Positions 16,495 to 24,761 of a stretch of DNA of 64,000 bases are shown one piece after another. The notes below the pieces were generated by a model, which did not search any database, was not told where the DNA came from, and saw only the letters and a list, made by a program, of their open reading frames with translations. The DNA is from an uncultured Pelagibacteraceae bacterium. GTDB lineage: Bacteria > Pseudomonadota > Alphaproteobacteria > Pelagibacterales > Pelagibacteraceae. The first letter of the stretch is position 1. Each line of letters opens with the position of its first letter. Both the position numbers and the translations under genes were made by a program. The stretch covers positions 62,001-126,000 of the forward strand of contig CACPQM010000003.1 in the NCBI GenBank assembly GCA_902636075.1. Direction: 5' to 3'.

Positions 16495-16782
16495 ATGAGT
16501 GGTTATGCGATATTTAACCTTAATGTAAACAATCCTGAAAATTATAAGGAATACATAGACAAAGTTAAACCCACTGCAGAAAAATTTGGTGGGGAGTATC
16601 TTGTAAGAGGTGGTAACAGCGAGACTATTGAAGGGTCATGGCAGCATCCAAGGACAGTTGTGATAAAATTTCCAAGTTACGAGAAAGCAAAGGAATGGTA
16701 TAATTCTGAAGAATATAAACCAATAAAACAAATTCGATTAGATAACGCAGATACTAATGGAATGATAATTGAAGGAGTATAA
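16495..16782 (+). CDS. DUF1330 family protein
   Basis: 95 residues. The DUF1330 pattern is clear: GYAIFNLNVNNPENYKEYID, then KFGGEYLVRGG, then VVIKFPSYEKAKEWYNSEEY and a short C-terminal strand. The fold is a dimeric alpha/beta barrel; the biochemical role of the family is not established. It starts 2 bp after the GYD-like gene, so expression is coupled. Confidence 0.88.
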   Translation: MSGYAIFNLNVNNPENYKEYIDKVKPTAEKFGGEYLVRGGNSETIEGSWQHPRTVVIKFPSYEKAKEWYNSEEYKPIKQIRLDNADTNGMIIEGV

Positions 16783-16792
16783 AGGAGATAAA

Positions 16793-17113
16793 ATGTCAAT
16801 ATTAGAAAAATATAGTGCTGCATTAAAAAATAAAGATGAAGCAGCTATGAATGAACTTTTGCATGACGATTTCAAATTTACAATGCATAAATCAGGAAAT
16901 ACTTTAGGTAAATCTGAGGTGATCAAATGGGCGATGAGCGGTGATATTAATCAAAGAGATACACGAGTTGTATATGAAAATGATGAAGTTGGTGTACACC
17001 ACGCATTTGTAACATTTGATGACGGAAATACAGAAGCAGTAATGGCAGTCTACAAATATGATAATGGAAAAATCATGAGTTTAGAGACTGGCGCAACACC
17101 TATGCCTAAATAA
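16793..17113 (+). CDS. NTF2/SnoaL-like small protein, paralogue B
   Basis: 106 residues from the ATG at 16793, preceded by AAAGGAG. It is a clear paralogue of 13902-14228: both begin MSILEK and share HDD, YENDEVG or FENDEIG, DGNTEA and LETGAT..PK. The substitutions in the middle (CCW to AVY) suggest different pockets. Its stop overlaps the cupredoxin start by one base. Function unknown. Confidence 0.8.
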   Translation: MSILEKYSAALKNKDEAAMNELLHDDFKFTMHKSGNTLGKSEVIKWAMSGDINQRDTRVVYENDEVGVHHAFVTFDDGNTEAVMAVYKYDNGKIMSLETGATPMPK

Positions 17114-17610
17114 TGAAAAAACTTATACTTTTATTTATTTTTATCGCCTTTAATTCTAATGCAGCTTCAATGAAGATGATTGGGTCTAAGGGTGATCCAA
17201 ATGATGTTACAAGAGTAATAGAAGTAAAGATGTATGACAATTATTATGAGCCAAGTTCAATTCAAGTTAAAAAAGGTGAAACAGTAAAAATAATTGTTAA
17301 AAATTTAGGTGAACTGGTACATGAGTATAATATTGGGACTAAAAAGATGCATATTGATCACCAACCGGAAATGGCAAGATTAATTGAACACGATATTCTT
17401 TTAGGCGACCGAATTGATCATAAAAAAATGAAAGAAATGTCTAAAAAAGATCACTCATTGGGCCATAAACACGCCAATAGTGTAATGCTAGAGCCAAATA
17501 AAACAGGAGAAATTATTTGGAAATTTTCAAAAGATATTTCTTTAGAAATGGCATGTAACATTCCTGGTCACTACGAAAGTGGAATGGTCGGTCCTATAAC
17601 ATTTAAATAA
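17113..17610 (+). CDS. Exported cupredoxin with His-rich insertion
   Basis: 165 residues, signal peptide about 1-18. Cupredoxin strands carry candidate copper ligands H70 (LVHEYN), C148 and H153 (ACNIPGHYESGM) and M158, the azurin-like CxxxxH spacing. Between H70 and C148 an insertion of about 40 residues has seven His (80, 83, 93, 103, 114, 118, 120) plus several Met, as in copper-resistance cupredoxins that bind extra Cu. It is the last gene of the small-protein operon, overlapping the previous gene by one base. Copper handling or electron transfer in the periplasm is likely. Confidence 0.8.
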   Translation: MKKLILLFIFIAFNSNAASMKMIGSKGDPNDVTRVIEVKMYDNYYEPSSIQVKKGETVKIIVKNLGELVHEYNIGTKKMHIDHQPEMARLIEHDILLGDRIDHKKMKEMSKKDHSLGHKHANSVMLEPNKTGEIIWKFSKDISLEMACNIPGHYESGMVGPITFK

Positions 17611-17658
17611 ATTAGAAAAGTTTGTGGATATTAATTAAGGATATATTATTCTTTAGTT

Positions 17659-17994
17659 ATGAGTAATTTAACTGCTTATATAATTTTAATTATTGCAGTT
17701 GCCCTTGGTACAGCATCAAATGGTTTCGCCAAAGCTGCAAATGGTTTTACAATATTTTTACCAAGTATCTTTACGGCAATAACAATAGTTGCTTGCATGT
17801 ATACGCTTTCTTTAGTTATGAAAACTATTCCTGTTGGCGTAACTTATGCTTCATTTGCAGGCTTATGTATAATAGCTACTTCAGTTGTTGGTATTTATAA
17901 ATTTAACCAAATTCCTGACTTTTTTACAATTATAGGTCTAATATTAATTATATCTGGAGTATTAATTGTTAATTTAATTGGAAAATCAAATTAA
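17659..17994 (+). CDS. Small multidrug resistance-like membrane protein lacking the key Glu
   Basis: 111 residues with four transmembrane helices, aligning without gaps to the start of EmrE as I recall it (AxxxGT at 13-18; PVGVTYASFAG; GLILIISGVLIVNL near the end). The proton- and drug-binding Glu14 of EmrE is Val14 here (IAVALGT), and no other acidic residue lies in helix 1. It may be a partner subunit, or transport without that proton couple. It follows the small-protein operon by 48 bp, same strand. Confidence 0.78.
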   Translation: MSNLTAYIILIIAVALGTASNGFAKAANGFTIFLPSIFTAITIVACMYTLSLVMKTIPVGVTYASFAGLCIIATSVVGIYKFNQIPDFFTIIGLILIISGVLIVNLIGKSN

Positions 17995-17996
17995 TA

Positions 17997-18341
17997 TTAA
18001 AGTTCATTTGGCAGATCATGCTTACCGTCATCTTTTAAATCAATCATATATTCTTTAACTACAAAATCTAAATCTAGATCTGAGTATAAATGTGGAAACA
18101 TGTTGCCATCAGTTGATTGTTCCCAAACTAGATTTTTTAATTTTAGAGCATCCACTTTAAGAATTATTAAATTAGTTTGATTAATATAATACTTATTTAG
18201 TGTTTGCTTGACCTGATCTTTATCTGAAAAATGGATATAACCATCTTTTAAATCTAATGCAGTGCCTTTAAAAATATTATTTTGTTTTGCCTCACTCCAC
18301 TCAGATTTTGTACATATCTTGTAAACAAAATCAAAATTCAT
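17997..18341 (-). CDS. DUF952 family protein
   Basis: 114 residues. FVYKICTKSEWSEA, then KDGYIHFSDKDQV, then LVWEQSTDGNMFPHLYSDL follow the DUF952 pattern (IYKI, GxIHxS, FPHLY). The conserved His and Arg-like pocket resembles ADP-ribose-handling folds in some family descriptions, but no function is settled. It converges on the SMR-like gene with a 2-bp gap and follows the AhpD-like gene on the same strand. Confidence 0.82.
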   Translation of the reverse strand: MNFDFVYKICTKSEWSEAKQNNIFKGTALDLKDGYIHFSDKDQVKQTLNKYYINQTNLIILKVDALKLKNLVWEQSTDGNMFPHLYSDLDLDFVVKEYMIDLKDDGKHDLPNEL

Positions 18342-18342
18342 T

Positions 18343-18735
18343 TTATTTTAAAAAGTCGTCTACTTCTACTTGATAACCTTCAACTAAACGATTTGTTTCA
18401 TTTGCCATTCCGACAATTGCGATCATTTCGTTTATCATTCCATCTGTGGCACCTTTTTTTCTGGCAGCTAAAGAATGAGATTTAATACAATATTCACAAT
18501 TGTTAGTAATTGAAACTGCAACATAAATAAGCTCCTTTACAGCAGGATCTAATTCACCTTTTCCCATTACTTGTTGTAATGATCTCCAGGTTCTTTCTAA
18601 TGTTTCAGGACTATTAGCCATTGTTTTCCAAAAATTCGGAATTTCAGTTATTTGTCGTGCTTCTTTTATTTCTTCAAAAATTTCTTTTACTTTGCCAGTA
18701 GCTTCATTTTCAGAAATTTTTTTAAATATTGTCAT
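18343..18735 (-). CDS. Carboxymuconolactone decarboxylase/AhpD-like protein
   Basis: 130 residues. The AhpD-type redox motif CEYCIKSH (Cys-x-x-Cys with a His three residues on) lies in the middle of an all-helical domain, preceded by ELIYVAVSITNN, as in peroxidase-related CMD proteins. The expected role is a thiol-dependent (hydro)peroxidase or alkylhydroperoxidase partner. The ribosome site AAAAGGAG is strong. It is the probable last-but-one gene after the peptide transporter on the minus strand, though functionally unrelated to it. Confidence 0.87.
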   Translation of the reverse strand: MTIFKKISENEATGKVKEIFEEIKEARQITEIPNFWKTMANSPETLERTWRSLQQVMGKGELDPAVKELIYVAVSITNNCEYCIKSHSLAARKKGATDGMINEMIAIVGMANETNRLVEGYQVEVDDFLK

Positions 18736-18747
18736 AGTTTTCTCCTT

Positions 18748-20430
18748 TTAGTTATAAATTGACTCAATTTTTGGCATTAATTTTAGTAGTTCCTTAGTAT
18801 AATTATGTTTAGGATTTTTAAACAACTCTTCTGTTTCTGACACTTCACATAATTTTCCATCTTTAAGCACAGCTATTTTATCACACATTTGTCTAACAAC
18901 GGGTAAATCATGGCTTATAAATAGGATAGTGAGATTTAACTGTTCTTGAAGATCTTTTAATAAATTTAATATTTGAGCTTGTATGCTCACGTCTAATGCT
19001 GATGTAGGTTCGTCACAAACAAGAAGTCTTGGTTGTGTAGCCAATGCTCTTGCTATTGATATTCTTTGCCTTTGGCCCCCTGAAAATTCATGAGGATATC
19101 TAATTGCAGACTGTTGAGTTAATTCAACAGATTCTAACAAATCATGGATATAACTATCTAAATCACTAGATTTTATATCCGGATTATGAAGTTTAATAGG
19201 TTCTGCAATAATTTCCTTTACTTTTAGTCTTCCATTTAAAGAAGAAAATGGATCCTGAAAGATCATTTGAATTTGTTTTCTAAATTTAAGTAGATCTTTG
19301 TTATTTTTAATTTTGGTAATATTAACACTGTCAAAATAAATATCTCCAGAAGTAGGTTTAAACAAATTAACAACCATTTTTGCTATTGTTGTTTTACCAC
19401 TTCCACTCTCACCAACTAGACCAAAAGACTGTCCTTCTTTTATATTTAGCGAGACATCATCTACAGCCATTACAGAATTCTTTGCATTCTCTGTGAAAAA
19501 ACTATCATCAAAAGATTTACTCAAGTTTTTTATTTCTATTAAATTTTGATCAACAATTATCTTTTTGGACCATCTATTTAATATTTTAACGTTATTATTT
19601 TGATTATTAAAATTCTCTTTTTCAATTATTGTAAATCTAGATATTTTTTTATTAGTCGGTGGTACAGAGTTAACTAAACTTTTTGTGTATTTTTCCTTAG
19701 GCTCAACCAATATCTGTTTGGTTAAACCTATTTCAACTAAGTCTCCATTTTTCATTACAGCCACTCTATCTGTAGTTTCAGCGATAACTCCCATATCGTG
19801 AGTAATAAGTATTACAGCTAAATTTCTCTCTTTGGTTAATCTTTTAATTAATTCTAGAATTTGAGACTGAATAGAAACGTCTAGTGCTGTTGTTGGTTCA
19901 TCTGCAATTAATAATTCGGGCTCACAACATAAAGCAAGAGAAATAACAACTCTTTGTCTCATACCACCAGAAAATTGATGAGGGTAATTATAAAACCTTT
20001 TTTCGGCATCCTTGATCCCAACTTCTTTTAATAAATTAATTGCTTTATTTTTTGCATCTTCTGAACTTAAGTTTAAATGAGTTTGTATTGTTTCTATTAG
20101 TTGTTCACCAATTGTTAAAATTGGATTTAAAGAGGTCTGAGGATCTTGAAATATTAATCCAATTTTTTTTCCTCGATACTGAACTATTGTTTCTGGATTT
20201 TCGCTGATATTTGTTTCTCCCATCAATATTGATCCACTTGAAACTTTACCTGGTTCATCAATTAAATTTACAATCGCATTAGCTACAGTGCTTTTTCCAG
20301 ATCCAGACTCTCCGACTAATCCAACTATTTCACCTTTTTTGATTTCTATATTTACATTTTTTGCAGCATTTACGGTTTCTTTTCTCATTTTATAGTCGAC
20401 ACTCAAATTACTTATTTTTAGAAAAGTCAT
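18748..20430 (-). CDS. Dipeptide/oligopeptide ABC ATPase, fused DppD-DppF type
   Basis: 560 residues with two complete nucleotide-binding domains: Walker A GESGSGKST and GESGSGKTT, signatures FSGGMRQRV and FSGGQRQRISIARAL, and Walker B LLIADEPTTALD and LLVCDEPTSALD. It replaces the separate DppD and DppF subunits. The second half starts at about residue 295. It overlaps the upstream permease by 4 bp (ATGA). It powers uptake of peptides or other family-5 substrates such as nickel chelates or opines. Confidence 0.92.
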   Translation of the reverse strand: MTFLKISNLSVDYKMRKETVNAAKNVNIEIKKGEIVGLVGESGSGKSTVANAIVNLIDEPGKVSSGSILMGETNISENPETIVQYRGKKIGLIFQDPQTSLNPILTIGEQLIETIQTHLNLSSEDAKNKAINLLKEVGIKDAEKRFYNYPHQFSGGMRQRVVISLALCCEPELLIADEPTTALDVSIQSQILELIKRLTKERNLAVILITHDMGVIAETTDRVAVMKNGDLVEIGLTKQILVEPKEKYTKSLVNSVPPTNKKISRFTIIEKENFNNQNNNVKILNRWSKKIIVDQNLIEIKNLSKSFDDSFFTENAKNSVMAVDDVSLNIKEGQSFGLVGESGSGKTTIAKMVVNLFKPTSGDIYFDSVNITKIKNNKDLLKFRKQIQMIFQDPFSSLNGRLKVKEIIAEPIKLHNPDIKSSDLDSYIHDLLESVELTQQSAIRYPHEFSGGQRQRISIARALATQPRLLVCDEPTSALDVSIQAQILNLLKDLQEQLNLTILFISHDLPVVRQMCDKIAVLKDGKLCEVSETEELFKNPKHNYTKELLKLMPKIESIYN

Positions 20431-21356
20431 TTTTTTAACCTTGGGTTAAGCGTATCTCTCATCCAATCTCCTAATAAATTAATTGAGAAAGCAAGAATAA
20501 CTAAGAATATTGCAGGAAAGAATGTTATCCACCATTCGCCTGAAAATAAAAAATCGTTTCCTAATCTAATTAAAGTGCCTAATGAAGGTGTTGTTGGAGG
20601 AACTCCCACACCTAAAAAGCTCAATGTTGACTCTGCAATAATAGCAAGAGCTAGACCAATTGTGCCTATTACCAAAACAGGTCTCATTATATTTGGCAGT
20701 ATATGCTTAAACATAATAAGTAAATTTGAAACACCTATAATTGATGAAGCTGAAACATAATCTTTATTTTTTTCTACCAAAGTTGCTGCACGAGAAACTC
20801 TTGCAAATTGAGGCCACTCTGAAATTCCTATAGCAAAAATTAAAACATATATTGCCATCTCATCATGCATTTCTCTAGAAATGATACCTCTTGCAATACC
20901 ATCAACTAATAGAGCCATTAATATACTTGGGACTGTTAGCTGAACGTCTGTTAATCTCATCACTATCATTTCATATTTTCCACCAAAGTAACCTGCTGTT
21001 AAACCTAGGGAGACACCTAAAATTAAACTAAAAATAATTGCTGAAAATCCAACTATTAATGAAATTCGTGAACCATAAAGAATTGTTGAAAGCATATCTC
21101 TTCCTTGTCCATCTGTACCTAAGATAAATTTTGCCATACCATCCTCTGTCCATGATGGGGGTGTAAATGCTTCCATTAATGATAGGGATGCTGGGTCAAA
21201 TGGATTATGTGGTGTCACAAATTCAACAAAAAAAGAGCAAAAGAAAATTATTAATAATATTATAGAAGATACGATTGCAGTTGGAGATTTTATAAAACTG
21301 AAATAAATATCACTATCTTTAAATTTTTCCCAAGAATTTAATGCTCTGTTATCCAC
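20427..21356 (-). CDS. Dipeptide-type ABC permease, DppC type
   Basis: 309 residues. An N-terminal cytoplasmic stretch and first helix precede a periplasmic segment, then LGTDGQGRDMLSTILYGSRISL, the DppC/OppC hallmark. The C-terminal PTTPSLGTLIRLG and SINLLGDWMRDTLNPR also fit the family. It sits between the DppB-type permease (8-bp overlap) and the fused ATPase (4-bp overlap), so the unit is translationally coupled. Confidence 0.92.
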   Translation of the reverse strand: MDNRALNSWEKFKDSDIYFSFIKSPTAIVSSIILLIIFFCSFFVEFVTPHNPFDPASLSLMEAFTPPSWTEDGMAKFILGTDGQGRDMLSTILYGSRISLIVGFSAIIFSLILGVSLGLTAGYFGGKYEMIVMRLTDVQLTVPSILMALLVDGIARGIISREMHDEMAIYVLIFAIGISEWPQFARVSRAATLVEKNKDYVSASSIIGVSNLLIMFKHILPNIMRPVLVIGTIGLALAIIAESTLSFLGVGVPPTTPSLGTLIRLGNDFLFSGEWWITFFPAIFLVILAFSINLLGDWMRDTLNPRLKK

Positions 21357-22332
21357 TAGTAACGTCTCCTTTAACTCTTATTCTTGGATCTATAAAATAA
21401 TACAAAATATCTACTATAAAATTTATCATCACAAAAACAAAAGCTATAAAAACCAAATAAGCTGACATGATTGGAATATCTACAAATTGAACTGCTTGAA
21501 TAAAAAGAAAACCCATGCCGGGCCATTGAAATACTGTTTCGGTAATAATTGAGAAAGCAACTAATGTACCTATGTTTATTCCCGCAATGGTTATGACAGG
21601 AATTAATCCATTTTTTAATGCATGTTTATAATTTATACTTTTTTCACTTATCCCTCTTGCTCTAGCAAATTTTATATAATCCGTTTGTAAGATTTCCATC
21701 ATCTCAGCTCTTACTAGCCTAATTATATAAGTCATTTGAAAAAGGCTGAGTGTTACAGATGGAAGTATAATTGCTTTCAACCCTGAAACAGTTAAAAGTC
21801 CAGTAGTCCAAATGCCTATGTCAATAACTTCTCCTCTCCCAAAGGATGGGAGAACACCTAATATTACTGCAAATAGGTAAATAAATAATATTCCAATCAC
21901 AAATGTTGGAAGTGATACACCTAAAAGAGATACTGCTAGTATAAAATCACTCAAAAAGCCTTTTCTATTAATACCTGTATAAACTCCCAATAAAGTACCT
22001 GAAACTAATGCAATTAATGCAGAAATTAATACTAGTTCAATAGTTGCTGGCAGTCTTTCAATAATTAATTCAGAAACTGGTCTCCTAAGTTGGTATGAAA
22101 TTCCAAACTCACCTTTGGATGCGTTTACCACAAATCTTGAAAATTGAATGTGTATTGGATCTGTTAATCCAAGAGTTTGTCTTAATTCAGCTCTTTCTTC
22201 GTCTGAAGTTTCTTCGCCAACCATATTGTTAATTGGATCACCCACAAAGTTAAATAAAGAAAATGAAACAAATGACACAACAAGCATCACTATTACTGAC
22301 TGAATCAGACGTTTGAAAAAATACTTTATCAA
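21349..22332 (-). CDS. Dipeptide-type ABC permease, DppB type
   Basis: 327 residues, six hydrophobic segments. The family N-terminus (YFFKRLIQSVIVMLVVSFVSF), the loop LGLTDPIHIQFSRF, the coupling region QTDYIKFARARGISE and the ending DILYYFIDPRIR are all present. It follows the binding-protein gene after a 61-bp spacer holding a strong stem-loop. Confidence 0.92.
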   Translation of the reverse strand: MIKYFFKRLIQSVIVMLVVSFVSFSLFNFVGDPINNMVGEETSDEERAELRQTLGLTDPIHIQFSRFVVNASKGEFGISYQLRRPVSELIIERLPATIELVLISALIALVSGTLLGVYTGINRKGFLSDFILAVSLLGVSLPTFVIGILFIYLFAVILGVLPSFGRGEVIDIGIWTTGLLTVSGLKAIILPSVTLSLFQMTYIIRLVRAEMMEILQTDYIKFARARGISEKSINYKHALKNGLIPVITIAGINIGTLVAFSIITETVFQWPGMGFLFIQAVQFVDIPIMSAYLVFIAFVFVMINFIVDILYYFIDPRIRVKGDVTSG

Positions 22333-22352
22333 TTTAAGAAATATTTATACTT

Positions 22353-22381
22353 ATAAGCCCTTTGTTTAACAAAGGGCTTAT
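22353..22381 (-). terminator. Stem-loop between binding protein and DppB-type permease
   Basis: A perfect repeat: ATAAGCCCTTTGTT (22353-22366) and AACAAAGGGCTTAT (22368-22381). The centre will open into a small loop. It starts 13 bp after the binding-protein stop. No T-run follows on the minus strand, so partial termination or 3' protection of the binding-protein mRNA is more likely than a full stop. Confidence 0.72.
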
Positions 22382-22393
22382 AAAAAAAGTTAT

Positions 22394-23956
22394 TTATTTA
22401 AAACTTGCAAAACGGAATAATGGTTCATTATTCGGTCTTATTGGAACATCTACATTATTTTTAGTTGCCCAAGAAATTACTTGGTGATGTAGAGGAAGAT
22501 ATGAAATATCATCTTTTACAATTTTCCAAGCATTTGCAATAGCTGCATTTCTTTTGTCTAAGTCAACTTCACCTTCCATAACTCTTATAGCAGCATCAAC
22601 TTCGCTGTTGCTAAAGTTTACTTTATTCCAGCTAGCACCTGACTCGTACAGATAATGGAAAACATAATGACTATCTAGTGTTGGAACTCCCCATCCTAGC
22701 ATATAGAAATCACCTTTATCTTCTTTTAATTCCTTAAAATGCTTACTTTTGGTCTGAGCGAATAGATTAACATTTACGCCGATTTTGCCTAACATTCCAA
22801 CTACTGCAGTACAAATTGCTTCATCATTGACGTATCTATCATTAGGGCATCTTAACTCAACATCAAAACCTTTAGGATATCCTGCATCTGCTAATAATTT
22901 TTTAGCTGCATCAACATCATAAGGTAATCTTTTATCAAGATCTTTTGTGTATCCATTTACACCAGGAAAAGTTATGATACCCGCAGGCTCACTGAGACCT
23001 CTCATTACTTTTTTCTTTATTGCTTCTATATCTATTGCTTGATAAAGGGCTTGTCTTACTTCTTTTTTCTTAAATGGATTATCACCAGTATTTCCAGATC
23101 TTAATTTATCTGCTGCTTGGTCCATACCTAAAAAGATTGTACGCATTTGAGCAGTACTCACTACATTATGATCTGCAGAATTTCCAATTCTAGCTAAGTC
23201 TTGAACTGGTGCGTCAGTGACTAAATCAACCTCACCAGATAGTAATGCTGCAACTCTTGTAGCTGAGTTTTTAATTGGTAATAGTTGTATTTCACTAACA
23301 CTATTATCTTTCATTGAACCCCACCAATTACTATTTCTCTCAAATACTGTCTTAGTATTTGGCTCTCTTAGGGTAATTTTGAATGGTCCAGTTCCCATTG
23401 CATTAGTTGCTGAGAATGTTTCTTCTCCACCATCCCAATTTTGTGAAACTGTTGCTCCAAAATCAATAGACCATTTTTTAGACATTATAAATATATTTGA
23501 TAATTGGTTTAAAAGAATTGGATTTGGTTTACTTGTAGTCACTTGAACAGTGTAGTTATCAATTTCTTTAACATCAGAAATTGTACTTATGTATTCTTTA
23601 AAATCTGATGTAGGTTGTTTTGCTCTCAAAATACTAAATACAACATCTTTTGCAGTCATATCTGTACCATCAGAAAATTTTACATCTTTTCTTAAATTAA
23701 AGACCCAAGTATTTGGATCTGTTGTTTTCCAATCAGTAGCAAGCTGAGGTTCAATACTCATATCTAGACCTCTTGTTACAAGTGCTTCATAGACCTGTCT
23801 TGAAACTTGTGTTGTTGGACCTTCATTTTGTGCATGAGGATCCAAGGTTAAACTATCACCTTGCATAGACCATTTAATTGTTTTCGCGTATGAGTGTGTT
23901 GATACAAAAACAAATAAAATTGCAAAGAAAATTTTAACAAAATTTTTAAATTTCAT
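22394..23956 (-). CDS. Family-5 ABC peptide-binding protein
   Basis: 520 residues, signal peptide about 1-24 (cleavage after HSYA). TLDPHAQNEGPT, then VYEALVTRG and WVFNLRKDVKFSDGTDMTAKDV are family-5 (DppA/OppA) landmarks; FDVELRCPNDRY and YLPLHHQVISW lie in the C-terminal lobe. It leads the transporter operon with a near-ideal AGGAGG ribosome site. Substrate may be a peptide or another family-5 ligand; specificity is not readable. Confidence 0.92.
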   Translation of the reverse strand: MKFKNFVKIFFAILFVFVSTHSYAKTIKWSMQGDSLTLDPHAQNEGPTTQVSRQVYEALVTRGLDMSIEPQLATDWKTTDPNTWVFNLRKDVKFSDGTDMTAKDVVFSILRAKQPTSDFKEYISTISDVKEIDNYTVQVTTSKPNPILLNQLSNIFIMSKKWSIDFGATVSQNWDGGEETFSATNAMGTGPFKITLREPNTKTVFERNSNWWGSMKDNSVSEIQLLPIKNSATRVAALLSGEVDLVTDAPVQDLARIGNSADHNVVSTAQMRTIFLGMDQAADKLRSGNTGDNPFKKKEVRQALYQAIDIEAIKKKVMRGLSEPAGIITFPGVNGYTKDLDKRLPYDVDAAKKLLADAGYPKGFDVELRCPNDRYVNDEAICTAVVGMLGKIGVNVNLFAQTKSKHFKELKEDKGDFYMLGWGVPTLDSHYVFHYLYESGASWNKVNFSNSEVDAAIRVMEGEVDLDKRNAAIANAWKIVKDDISYLPLHHQVISWATKNNVDVPIRPNNEPLFRFASFK

Positions 23957-23982
23957 TTTTCCTCCTAATTATTACAAATAAA

Positions 23983-24011
23983 ATTAAACCTGATTAATGG
24001 GTTAACTACAA
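23983..24011 (-). promoter_or_regulatory. Candidate promoter of the peptide transporter operon
   Basis: On the minus strand TTGTAG (24011-24006) and TTTAAT (23988-23983) are separated by 17 bases, with three and five consensus matches. The binding-protein ATG follows 26 bp downstream, with AGGAGG between. Confidence 0.4.
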
Positions 24012-24027
24012 GGGTAAAATAGGTAAC

Positions 24028-24759
24028 TTAATTATTAAGAATGATATCATTTTTGAACTTGGTATATAAAATTTTTGAATAATTATTCATATTTTTCATA
24101 TTTTCTTTGGCCTCTTTATCAAATTTTTCCAGAGCACCTTGTCCTAATTGCTTTTCCAAAGCCATTTTATATTCTGGCACACACCCCCAATCATTTACAG
24201 TTTTATCCTTAATTTCAATATGAAATTGGATACCATAAGCATGATTTTTGTACCTAAATATTTGGTATTTTGTTTCCTCCGATGACGCAATATGTGTAAC
24301 ATCCTTATTATTTTCTAAACTTTGAACCTCATAAGAATGCCATTGTAATGAGGTTAGCTTCTCTGGAAATTGTGAAAAAAGAGTATCGTTTTCTTTTCCT
24401 TGTGAGAAATTTATATTCATCATACCTATTTCAGGGTTTTTTGTTCTAACAACACTTCCCCCTATTACTTCTCCTAGTAATTGACAACCAAGACAAAAGC
24501 CTAAGTAAGGTTTTTCTAAATTAACAACAAATTCTCTTATTTTTTTTTTTTCTTCAACTAACCATGGGTATTTTTGTTCCATCCACGTATCCATTGGGCC
24601 TCCCATACAAAACATTGCATCAAATTTATTTAGATCATTAGGTATTTTTTCTCCTTCATCTAATTCAATAGTCGTTAAATTTACTCCGTCTTTTATCATC
24701 AAATCTTTTATATAACCAGGATCTTCAATTTTAATATGTTGAAGAACAATAATTTCCAT
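24028..24759 (-). CDS. Class I glutamine amidotransferase-like protein
   Basis: 243 residues of the GATase1 fold. The nucleophile Cys is in LGFCLGCQLLGE near residue 90, the His in IQFHIEI near residue 190, and the oxyanion Gly region is FCMGGPMD. The free-standing form resembles GuaA-like amidotransferases or gamma-glutamyl hydrolases, for example for gamma-glutamyl polyamine-type substrates. It starts 2 bp after the inositol-phosphatase-like gene, so they are probably co-transcribed. Substrate unknown. Confidence 0.82.
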   Translation of the reverse strand: MEIIVLQHIKIEDPGYIKDLMIKDGVNLTTIELDEGEKIPNDLNKFDAMFCMGGPMDTWMEQKYPWLVEEKKKIREFVVNLEKPYLGFCLGCQLLGEVIGGSVVRTKNPEIGMMNINFSQGKENDTLFSQFPEKLTSLQWHSYEVQSLENNKDVTHIASSEETKYQIFRYKNHAYGIQFHIEIKDKTVNDWGCVPEYKMALEKQLGQGALEKFDKEAKENMKNMNNYSKILYTKFKNDIILNN

Positions 24760-24761
24760 TA

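Noticed and set aside
24541-24553. Homopolymer runs (many A or T tracts of 8 to 12) as repeat elements or frameshift sites
   Set aside because: They occur throughout, match the base composition, and reading frames continue intact across those in genes.
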